Source: Leptospira tipperaryensis (lineage in GTDB: Bacteria > Spirochaetota > Leptospiria > Leptospirales > Leptospiraceae). From it: a stretch of DNA of 64,000 nt. Both the position numbers and the translations under genes were made by a program. This document shows, piece after piece, positions 48,268-64,000 of the stretch. The notes under the pieces are model-generated. The model searched no databases. It worked only from the letters and a program-made list of their open reading frames with translations, and was not told where the DNA came from. The stretch is from contig NZ_CP015217.1 of assembly GCF_001729245.1 (NCBI RefSeq), positions 1,986,001-2,050,000 on the forward strand. Direction: 5' to 3'. Within the stretch, counting starts at the first letter, position 1. Every line of letters begins with the position of its first letter.

Positions 48268-49296
48268 TTAAGGTTTTTTAGGAGCGAACTTCAAAAAGTG
48301 TTCTACTTCTTTTTTGCTTCCGACGATCAGAGTCGTACGTTGGTGCAATTCTTCCGGAGTGAGATCCAAAATTCTTTCTCCGTAGACCGTCACCGCGACT
48401 CCACCGGCTTGTTCGGCGATAAATGCCATCGGAGCCGCTTCGTAGAGAAGTCGTAACTTTCCATTCGGATATTTGGTCGACTTTGTATCATTCGGATAAA
48501 GAAAGATTCCACCCTTCAAAAGGTTTCTATGAAAGTCGGCGACCAAGGAGCCGATATACCTTCCCGATTGAGGTTTTTTTCCGCCTTCGATCGATTTGAT
48601 ATCACGGATGTAGTTTTTGACTTCATCGGACCAGTAGTTGTAATTTCCTTCGTTGATGGAATAGATTCCGCCTGTCTCCGGCATCTGCATATCCGGATGA
48701 GAAAGAATAAATTCTCCACAGGAAGGATCCAAAGTAAAACCGGAAACTCCCTTGCCGGTGCAAAGAACGAGCATCGTAGAGGATCCGTATAACACATAAC
48801 CGGCGGCTCTTTGTTTAACGCCTTGTTGCAAAAGATCGTCTAACGTTCCAGGCGTTCCGCCCGGAGTCTTTCTCAAATGAACCGAGAAGATCGTTCCGAT
48901 GGAAACGTTAGCGTCGATATTGGAAGAGCCGTCCAGAGGATCGATCGCGATCGTATACTTTCCGATCTTGTAACCGTTCGGAACGGGCACGGTTTCTTCG
49001 TGTTCTTCGCTTCCGAGGATACAAAGGTGACCACAACGAGTCAAGGTGTGATTGAATACTTTATCCGCATACTCATCCAGCTTCATCTGGGTTTCACCTT
49101 GTACATTGACAACGTCCGTAGAACCGAGAATGTTTTCTAAAAGCCCGGCTTTACGAACCTCTCTGGATACGATCTTAGCCGCATAAACCAAATGGCTCAT
49201 CAGAGCCGTAAAATCCCCGGTCGCCTGGGGTAACTTGAGCTGTTCCTCGATTAAATACTGGGAAAGACTCAATGTTTGTGTAGGATGGACAGACAT
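48268..49296 (-). CDS. fbp: Fructose-1,6-bisphosphatase, class I
   Basis: 342 residues, the normal class I size. Metal and substrate signature DPLDGSSNIDANVSIGTIFSV (about 117-137) and KLRLLYEAAPMAFIAEQAGG near the C-terminus are intact, as is an N-terminal regulatory region. It removes the C1 phosphate of fructose-1,6-bisphosphate in gluconeogenesis, needed by an organism growing on fatty acids. An AGAGGAATTT ribosome site precedes the ATG. It is followed by a terminator and appears to be monocistronic. Confidence 0.95.
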   Translation of the reverse strand: MSVHPTQTLSLSQYLIEEQLKLPQATGDFTALMSHLVYAAKIVSREVRKAGLLENILGSTDVVNVQGETQMKLDEYADKVFNHTLTRCGHLCILGSEEHEETVPVPNGYKIGKYTIAIDPLDGSSNIDANVSIGTIFSVHLRKTPGGTPGTLDDLLQQGVKQRAAGYVLYGSSTMLVLCTGKGVSGFTLDPSCGEFILSHPDMQMPETGGIYSINEGNYNYWSDEVKNYIRDIKSIEGGKKPQSGRYIGSLVADFHRNLLKGGIFLYPNDTKSTKYPNGKLRLLYEAAPMAFIAEQAGGVAVTVYGERILDLTPEELHQRTTLIVGSKKEVEHFLKFAPKKP

Positions 49297-49564
49297 AAAT
49301 TCCTCTAGGAAAATGATTCCAACAGAGTTTTCTGAGTGCCTGCGAATTCAAGCGAAAAGCTCTTCTCAAAAAAGGCCGAGAACTTCGTCCCAAAATCTGA
49401 ATTTGTGGGAACTCCTCCGTTTTTACTGATCGACGGATCAATTTCCCGAAAGGCGAAAGAGAGTAAACTGAAAGACTTTGTGGGAGATTCTACAAAGTCT
49501 TTTTCCGGTTTTGAAATAGGCTCGGAATTCTTCTTTGAAAAATTAGAAAAGGAAGGGAAGAATC

Positions 49565-50059
49565 TTGCGTTTTCGTAAGGATCCAATCCGATATTTAAGA
49601 AAAGAGGAAAGGCTCGTGGAATCTACAATCAAACCGATCACTCATAAGTATAAAATTTCGGAAGATCTCTTCGAAGAATTCTCAGATCAAATTTTGAGGG
49701 ATATTCGAAACTCTTTGAGTAGCGAGATTGTGATTACTCATTTTCGCTTCCAAGACCTCTATTCGTATTTCAAACTCTTAGGAGAACAAAGATCCGGAGA
49801 GATCATGAAAGAGCTCAAGGCGATCATACAAGCTCACCTCAGACCTTATGACAAGCTCTATGTGCTCAATACAAGATCCATTCTGACACTTTCCCCCGAT
49901 TGTAAAATTGAAATCGTACAAGCTCGTTTTGACGAGGTCGTGTTTCAAGTAAACCATCTCATTATAGACTATGAAATCCAGTTTATGGAACTGAATTCTC
50001 CATTGGAAAGTTTGGAACCGATCTGGAGAGAACTTCTCGTTTCTTCAAAAAGTACATGA
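49565..50059 (+). CDS. Hypothetical protein, possible degenerate GGDEF-like fold
   Basis: 164 residues from TTG 49565 (GGAAGG about 10 bp upstream); a GTG at 49616 with GGAAAGG 3 bp upstream would give 147. I do not recognise it with certainty. The middle (LYSYFKLLGEQRSGEIMKEL, IIQAHLRPYDKLYVLN, then alternating strands) reads like the alpha/beta order of a diguanylate cyclase core in which the GGDEF loop is missing (TRSILTLSPDC instead). If so it would be catalytically dead. It could instead be a Leptospira-specific protein. A helical start region is charged. Confidence 0.6.
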   Translation: MRFRKDPIRYLRKEERLVESTIKPITHKYKISEDLFEEFSDQILRDIRNSLSSEIVITHFRFQDLYSYFKLLGEQRSGEIMKELKAIIQAHLRPYDKLYVLNTRSILTLSPDCKIEIVQARFDEVVFQVNHLIIDYEIQFMELNSPLESLEPIWRELLVSSKST

Positions 50060-50180
50060 CGCCTGTTAAGCCTTCGTTTCCGATTCCGATGTACAAAGTT
50101 TGCCTTTTTTAAAAAGTTCTTCAGGGAATAGTGGATTGTACCGTAACTTTTCACGAGGCTTCAAAGCTTCGGAGGAACGT

Positions 50181-50393
50181 ATGGATCAAGCAGAAAAGTT
50201 CAAGAGCACCTTGGCGCGATACATTGACTACAGAGGAATCGATATCATTCTCCATTTAAAAAACGGAACCGTGATCGAACTTGATAAAAACAGAAGATTA
50301 AACGGGGACGTGGTGATCAAAAACGGGAAAACTGGAATCGTAGCCCAGATCGAAATCTCTGAAATTCAGAGAGCCGAATTCTTTGCAGCCTAA
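50181..50393 (+). CDS. Small conserved-looking protein, beta-rich (Sm/SH3-like?)
   Basis: 70 residues from ATG 50181 with a GGAGGA ribosome site 6 bp upstream. After a short helix (STLARYIDYRG) come four or five beta strands (DIILHLKNGTVIEL, RRLNGDVVIK, GIVAQIEISEIQRAEF). The LKNG turn resembles Sm/Hfq or small SH3-barrel proteins, but length and details do not prove it. The gene precedes the rpsU promoter. No close family is recognised. Confidence 0.65.
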   Translation: MDQAEKFKSTLARYIDYRGIDIILHLKNGTVIELDKNRRLNGDVVIKNGKTGIVAQIEISEIQRAEFFAA

Positions 50394-50442
50394 AAGTTTC
50401 TGGAGAATCCCGACTGGATTCTGAGATTTTGTCGGAAAACCC

Positions 50443-50471
50443 TTGACATAATACCCCCTTTTTCCGGTAAT
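50443..50471 (+). promoter_or_regulatory. Candidate promoter of the rpsU-dnaG-rpoD operon
   Basis: TTGACA (50443-50448), a 17-bp spacer and GGTAAT (50466-50471) match sigma-70 spacing. The -35 is perfect and the -10 matches 4 of 6. The transcript would have a leader of about 110 nt before rpsU. Confidence 0.5.
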
Positions 50472-50586
50472 GTAAATCTGGTCTATCCATTTCTTCCGGA
50501 AATTGGTAGTCATTTTTGCATGCAATTTTGTCACCGAATGTTTCGTTTTCGGGACATCTATTAAAACGAAGGAATCAAAAAATCGA

Positions 50587-50796
50587 ATGGTAGGAATCAT
50601 TGTTAAAGACGGAGAATCGATTGAATCGGCTCTGAAACGTTTCAAACGCGACTGCGCAAACGCTGGAATCATGAGCGAAATCAAACGCAGAGAATACTTC
50701 GAAAAACCAAGTATCAAAAAGAAAAAAGCGATCGAATCCGCGAAAAGAAAAGCTGAGAAGAAAAAACGCCTTTTCTCTAAAAAAGACAAAGCCTAA
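50587..50796 (+). CDS. rpsU: 30S ribosomal protein S21
   Basis: 69 residues from ATG 50587 (AAGGAA upstream); longer in-frame starts are not supported. MVGIIVKDGESIESALKRFK and the following KRREYFEKPS and a Lys/Arg-rich tail are typical of bS21. It binds the 3' end of 16S rRNA during initiation. It opens the macromolecular-synthesis operon (rpsU-dnaG-rpoD order as in E. coli, here with yqeY inserted). A hairpin overlaps its stop codon. Confidence 0.94.
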   Translation: MVGIIVKDGESIESALKRFKRDCANAGIMSEIKRREYFEKPSIKKKKAIESAKRKAEKKKRLFSKKDKA

Positions 50797-50833
50797 GTTT
50801 AGGCTTTGTTGAAACCGGAATCCACAAGATTCC
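50787..50833 (+). promoter_or_regulatory. Hairpins at the rpsU stop, possible attenuator or processing site
   Basis: CAAAGCCTA/TAGGCTTTG (50787-50808) overlaps the rpsU stop codon and is followed by a second hairpin GGAATC/GATTCC (50817-50833). Neither is followed by a clean T-run. E. coli has a partial terminator at the same place in this operon. Confidence 0.5.
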
Positions 50834-50857
50834 TCTCTTTAAAGAATCATAAAACCT

Positions 50858-51304
<447 letters not shown>

Positions 51305-51311
51305 GTGGGCT

Positions 51312-53115
<1,804 letters not shown>

Positions 53116-53130
53116 ATAGAGGGAATTTGA

Positions 53131-54892
<1,762 letters not shown>

Positions 54893-54895
54893 TTT

Positions 54896-55056
54896 TGTAG
54901 GAGTTCCTACAAGCCTAAGAGGAAAAATTTTGTTTGAAAAAGAGAGATTTTTCTGATAAGGCAGAATCTCCGGAGTTTTCCCACCACCTCACCCCTCCAC
55001 CCAAAGTCAGGGTGGGGCCGGCGCTTTTCGCGGTAAAACTGTAGTTGTTCCTACGA
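54896..55056. repeat. Dispersed intergenic repeat, copy A
   Basis: It starts with TGTAGGAGTTCCTACA (54896-54911; 7-bp arms) right after rpoD and ends with a variant TGTAGTTGTTCCTACGA (about 55040-55056). The core (54946-55018) contains TTCTGATAAGGCAGAA, a C-rich run and the CCACCC/GGGTGG hairpin. Copies B and C lie at 59346-59625. Confidence 0.8.
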
Positions 55057-55071
55057 GATATTCTTTGAAGC

Positions 55072-55103
55072 TTTATTATATTCTAATTTTAGAATATAAT
55101 AAA
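55072..55103. repeat. AT-rich 15-bp perfect inverted repeat between convergent rpoD and glpD
   Basis: TTTATTATATTCTAA and TTAGAATATAATAAA pair perfectly around TT. It lies in the convergent gap and could act as a weak bidirectional terminator or a protein-binding site. Confidence 0.6.
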
Positions 55104-55152
55104 TTTAGAATTTTCTTCTTCTATTCGGGCTGCAAAAAGTCGTCAAAGAATT

Positions 55153-56754
<1,602 letters not shown>

Positions 56755-56837
56755 TTTCACAATTCTTCCTGCTTTACAGGTTTCTTTCCCCCTGCAAATT
56801 TGCATTAAGTTTCACAATCGAAACCAATTTTTCTTGC

Positions 56838-58055
56838 ATGGACATTCAAAAACAAATCGAAATTATTCGCCGGGGTTGCGTTGATTTAATCAGCGAAGAA
56901 GAACTCAAATCCAAACTCGCCAAAAAAGGTACGCTCAAAATTAAGGCAGGTTTTGATCCTACGGCTCCCGATCTTCATCTGGGACATTTTGTTCAGTTAA
57001 AAAAACTGAAACATTTCCAAGACCTAGGTCATGAAGTTTCCTTTTTACTCGGAGACTTTACCGCAATGATCGGGGATCCAACCGGAAAGTCCGAAACCAG
57101 AAAACGTCTTTCCAAAGAAGAAGTTTTGGAAAACTCGAAAACATATCAGAGCCAGGTATTTAAGGTTCTCGATCCTCAAAAAACCAAGATCGTCTACAAT
57201 TCAACCTGGTGTAGCGAGATGAAATTCGAGGACGTTCTTGTTCTAAGTTCTAAATACAACGTCGCGAGAATGCTGGAGAGAGACGATTTCAGCAAACGTT
57301 ACAAAGCCGGACAATCGATTTCGATGATAGAATTTTTATATCCCTTGGTGCAGGGATATGATTCCGTCGCGATGGAATGCGACGTCGAACTCGGGGGAAC
57401 CGATCAGAAATTCAACCTTCTTGTGGGAAGGGATTTACAGAGAGAATACGGAAAGGAAGCCCAGTGTGTAATCACACTTCCTCTGTTAGTCGGTCTTGAC
57501 GGTACCAAGAAGATGTCCAAGTCCCTCGGAAACTATGTGGGAATTACGGAAGCTCCGATCGATATGTTTGGAAAACTCATGTCCATCAGTGACGATCTGA
57601 TGTGGAATTATTTCGAACTTCTCACCGATCTTCCGCTTCCTGAAATTCAAAATCGAAAGAATGGAATTGAAAGAAAAGAACTCCACCCCAAAGAAGTAAA
57701 AACCGAACTTGCAAAATTGATCATGGACCAATTCTCGTCGCCTTCTGAAAACAGCGAAGCGATCGAAGAATGGAAAAAAGTGCACAATCCAAAATCTCGC
57801 GCCGTCCCCGATGATATCCCGGAAGTAAAACTCGGAGAAGAATTTTTTGCGGAAACCCCCGAACCTTTGCTCGTTTGGGTTTTGAGCAAATTGGCTTTTG
57901 TCCCTTCCGTCTCGGAAGGAAGAAGGTTGATCAAAGCGGGCGGGCTCTATCTCGAAGAAGATAAGATAACCGATGAAAAATTGGCGATCCAGAAGGGAAA
58001 AGAATACTTGGTGAGACAGGGGAAAAAGGGAAAATTTTTAAAAATTCTTTCCTAA
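56838..58055 (+). CDS. tyrS: Tyrosyl-tRNA synthetase
   Basis: 405 residues from ATG 56838; longer in-frame starts upstream overlap glpD and encode a non-conserved hydrophobic leader. Class I signatures HLGH (in [12 protein letters not shown]) and KMSKS (in [10 protein letters not shown]) are intact, and the C-terminal S4-like RNA-binding domain (about 340-405) is present. The FQDLGHEV and [17 protein letters not shown] sequences place it in the TyrZ-like subgroup. It charges tRNA-Tyr. Confidence 0.94.
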   Translation: MDIQKQIEIIRRGCVDLISEEELKSKLAKKGTLKIKAGFDPTAPDLHLGHFVQLKKLKHFQDLGHEVSFLLGDFTAMIGDPTGKSETRKRLSKEEVLENSKTYQSQVFKVLDPQKTKIVYNSTWCSEMKFEDVLVLSSKYNVARMLERDDFSKRYKAGQSISMIEFLYPLVQGYDSVAMECDVELGGTDQKFNLLVGRDLQREYGKEAQCVITLPLLVGLDGTKKMSKSLGNYVGITEAPIDMFGKLMSISDDLMWNYFELLTDLPLPEIQNRKNGIERKELHPKEVKTELAKLIMDQFSSPSENSEAIEEWKKVHNPKSRAVPDDIPEVKLGEEFFAETPEPLLVWVLSKLAFVPSVSEGRRLIKAGGLYLEEDKITDEKLAIQKGKEYLVRQGKKGKFLKILS

Positions 58056-58100
58056 AAATGATTTGAAGAATCTGCGTTTTCTCTTTTCAATCAAATCCCC

Positions 58101-59297
<1,197 letters not shown>

Positions 59298-59345
59298 TTG
59301 ATCATTCGCTTTGCGTTTTTGAAAAGGATTCTTTGATTGAATTCT

Positions 59346-59501
59346 TGTGAGAGTTCCTACATGAGAAGTGATCTTTTTTTCATTGCCAATTTGGGATTTT
59401 TCTGATAAAGCAGAATCTCCGAAGTTTTCCCGCCGCCTCACCCCTCCACCCAAGTTTCAGGGCGGGGCAATTTTTCACAAAAGAACGGTAGGAGCTCCTA
59501 C
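59346..59501. repeat. Dispersed intergenic repeat, copy B
   Basis: It begins with the variant TGTGAGAGTTCCTACA (59346-59361) and ends with a perfect palindrome GTAGGAGCTCCTAC (59488-59501). The core matches copy A (TTCTGATAAAGCAGAA, CCGAAGTTTTCCCGCC, CACCCCTCCACCCA, then GGGCGGGG). Confidence 0.8.
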
Positions 59502-59625
59502 AAATTCTTTGAAAAAATTCTGATTGCAAAAGATGGAATATTCTGCTAAAGGAAAATTTCCGAACTTCTCCCGCCAATCCCGCCTCCACCACCCAACGAG
59601 GGTGGGGCGCGTTTCTACTACAAAA
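59502..59625. repeat. Dispersed intergenic repeat, copy C (diverged)
   Basis: It adjoins copy B and shares its right palindrome as left boundary. The core is diverged: TTCTGCTAAAGGAAAA, CTTCTCCCGCCAATCCCG, CCACCACCCA and GGGTGGGG remain. Its right end (CTACTACAAAATTG) is degenerate. Confidence 0.7.
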
Positions 59626-59782
59626 TTGTCGTTTAAACGACTGCAATCTAAATGAAAGGACCTCTTTTAAAATCCATCGAGTTTGATTTGAATTTCTTTG
59701 AATAACGGATCCCAAACATTCTGTTTACACCATTCCGTGTTCAACTCGGTTTGTTCGAGATTGTTATTCCAAAGTCTATACT

Positions 59783-59974
59783 TTAGATGCCTTTTTCTTT
59801 ATTCTGTTTTTCAATAGCAATTTTGAATTCTTTCAACGCACGAAACGTTTTATCCTTTGACTGGTTATAAGATCTTGTCAGATCTCTATTGTAAAGCGCT
59901 TCGTCAATCTTTGTCGCAGTTACACAATTCGTATAAATACAAATAGACGCAAAGATAAGTAAAATTTTCTTCAC
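59783..59974 (-). CDS. Small putative lipoprotein
   Basis: 63 residues. GTG start with a perfect AAAGGAG ribosome site 7 bp upstream. The signal peptide MKKILLIFASICIYTNC ends in a lipobox-like Cys at 17, followed by a 46-residue charged helix. Such tiny lipoproteins are easily missed in automated annotation. Function is unknown. Three AACGTT hexamers lie in the upstream region (60051-60108). Confidence 0.72.
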   Translation of the reverse strand: MKKILLIFASICIYTNCVTATKIDEALYNRDLTRSYNQSKDKTFRALKEFKIAIEKQNKEKGI

Positions 59975-60050
59975 TTACAAACTCCTTTTGATTTCGCCTT
60001 TTTCAAGGCTCTCATCGGAAGCGCCAAAGAAAAACAGTAAAAAGGGAACT

Positions 60051-60108
60051 AACGTTCTCGTTTTCGGAATCAAACGTTATATTCAATTCCTTTAAAAACG
60101 ACAACGTT
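60051..60108. promoter_or_regulatory. Triple AACGTT motif upstream of the small lipoprotein gene
   Basis: The palindromic hexamer AACGTT occurs at 60051, 60073 and 60103, spaced 22 and 30 bp, in the AT-rich gap between the RND pump gene end and the lipoprotein start. It may be an operator array or chance. Confidence 0.3.
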
Positions 60109-60126
60109 TTTCTATTTAGTATAGAA

Positions 60127-63363
<3,237 letters not shown>

Positions 63364-63384
63364 ATATTTTTATTTTATAATTTT

Positions 63385-63921
63385 CTAATCTAGAATTTTT
63401 CCGCCGGAATCCAATGTGTCATTGAATCCAAATAACTTTGTGTCTTTCAGTCGATCCACATAAAGAACGCCCAAAAGATGATCGCATTCGTGTTGATAAA
63501 CTACGGCCTTGTAGCCGTCGATTGTCTCGTCGAATTTGTTTCCTTTTTCGTCCATCCATTGCATTCGAATCCGATTCGGTCTTTCAACATAACCGCGCAT
63601 TCCGGGAACGGAAAGACATCCTTCCCAAAACCCGGAACTCTCGCTCGTCAGGGGAGTGATGATCGGATTGAGAATGACTCGATCCGGCACATCCGGGGTT
63701 CCCGGATAACGCTCGTTATCCTCCGAACCCACCACCACGATCTGTTTCAAAATTCCGATCTGCGGAGCCGCGAGTCCCACACCTTCCGCGTGACGCATCG
63801 TATCGAACATATCCTTGAGCAATTTCTTAAATTCTTTTGTCTGGATCTCGTCTTCAGTGACGGGTTCGGATACTTGACGGAGAAGCGGGTCTCCCATTCT
63901 TAAAATTTTTCTTACTGACAT
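63385..63921 (-). CDS. def: Peptide deformylase
   Basis: 178 residues. The three signature motifs are visible: [10 protein letters not shown] (about 42-51), EGCLSVPG (about 98-105) with the metal-binding Cys, and QHECDHLLG (about 142-150, HExxH). It removes the formyl group from nascent proteins in the cytoplasm. The ATG start is followed by a normal N-terminus ([20 protein letters not shown]). Leptospira deformylases are well studied. No gene is visible in the last 79 bases of the window. Confidence 0.95.
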   Translation of the reverse strand: MSVRKILRMGDPLLRQVSEPVTEDEIQTKEFKKLLKDMFDTMRHAEGVGLAAPQIGILKQIVVVGSEDNERYPGTPDVPDRVILNPIITPLTSESSGFWEGCLSVPGMRGYVERPNRIRMQWMDEKGNKFDETIDGYKAVVYQHECDHLLGVLYVDRLKDTKLFGFNDTLDSGGKILD

Positions 63922-64000
63922 ATTAAAAACCAGGTTCTATCTTAAAGTTCGACTTTTTTTGGACAGAAGAAATCGGTATCTCGGCGAGAATTTTCACGAT

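Larger units (their letters stand above)
59298..59782. other. Intergenic region filled by repeat copies B and C
   Basis: 485 bp between the deacetylase and the small lipoprotein gene. Positions 59346-59625 are the tandem repeat copies; the remaining 59626-59782 is AT-rich with no gene seen. Confidence 0.6.

Noticed and set aside
49336..49578. An 80-codon plus-strand frame between fbp and the 164-residue gene (with a 93-codon minus frame opposite)
   Set aside because: GTG start directly after a stop with no ribosome site; both strands are open, so coding direction is undecided and no family is recognised. The region must also hold the fbp promoter.

Overview
The window looks like chromosomal DNA of a Leptospira species (spirochaete). 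The strongest taxonomic pointer is a DUF1564-type protein (14431-14967), a family I know only from Leptospira. Supporting signs are the many TTG/GTG starts with good Shine-Dalgarno sequences, the spirochaete-like lipoboxes, and the large number of multi-domain hybrid histidine kinases. The species cannot be fixed from the sequence alone. I saw no tRNA, rRNA, CRISPR array or intact insertion sequence.

Layout. 1-4502: the end of a bacterial alpha-2-macroglobulin gene followed by pbpC (cell-envelope defence and peptidoglycan), then a MoxR ATPase/VWA pair. 4494-12026 (minus strand): panE, a small unknown gene, a SprT-like metalloprotease coupled to a UvrD/PcrA helicase, a SlyD-type isomerase with a His tail, a small unknown gene, and a large membrane SpoIIE-type phosphatase whose ribosome binding site lies in a predicted hairpin. 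12110-17841: a dienoyl-CoA-reductase-type flavoenzyme, the DUF1564 gene, leuA, a small VOC protein and the queuosine-precursor transporter yhhQ. 18003-30614: a membrane-anchored GH18 protein overlapping a Sua5/YrdC gene, an SppA peptidase, uvrA, an acyl-CoA-dehydrogenase-like gene, an OmpA/CDF pair, mgtE and a lipoprotein, closed by a strong terminator.

30.7-48.1 kb is a sensory block. It holds five (hybrid) histidine kinases, a stand-alone CheR and a receiver-less CheB, with a tgt gene in the middle. Large parts look AT-richer than the flanks. Between two of the kinases (about 42714-43274) is a decayed scar: a frameshifted, internally deleted copy of the kinase at 44403, joined out of frame to the C-terminal pore segment of what looks like an ion channel. 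The tgt gene itself encodes a tRNA-guanine transglycosylase fused to an MnmC-like methyltransferase domain, so both halves belong to families that modify tRNA wobble position 34. This fusion and the kinase/CheRB cluster are the most interesting items in the window.

48.2-64.0 kb: fbp, two small unknown genes, the macromolecular-synthesis cluster rpsU-yqeY-dnaG-rpoD, glpD and tyrS with overlapping divergent upstream regions, an anchored polysaccharide deacetylase, three copies of a dispersed intergenic repeat bounded by TGTAGGAGTTCCTACA-like palindromes, a small lipoprotein, an RND efflux pump and def.
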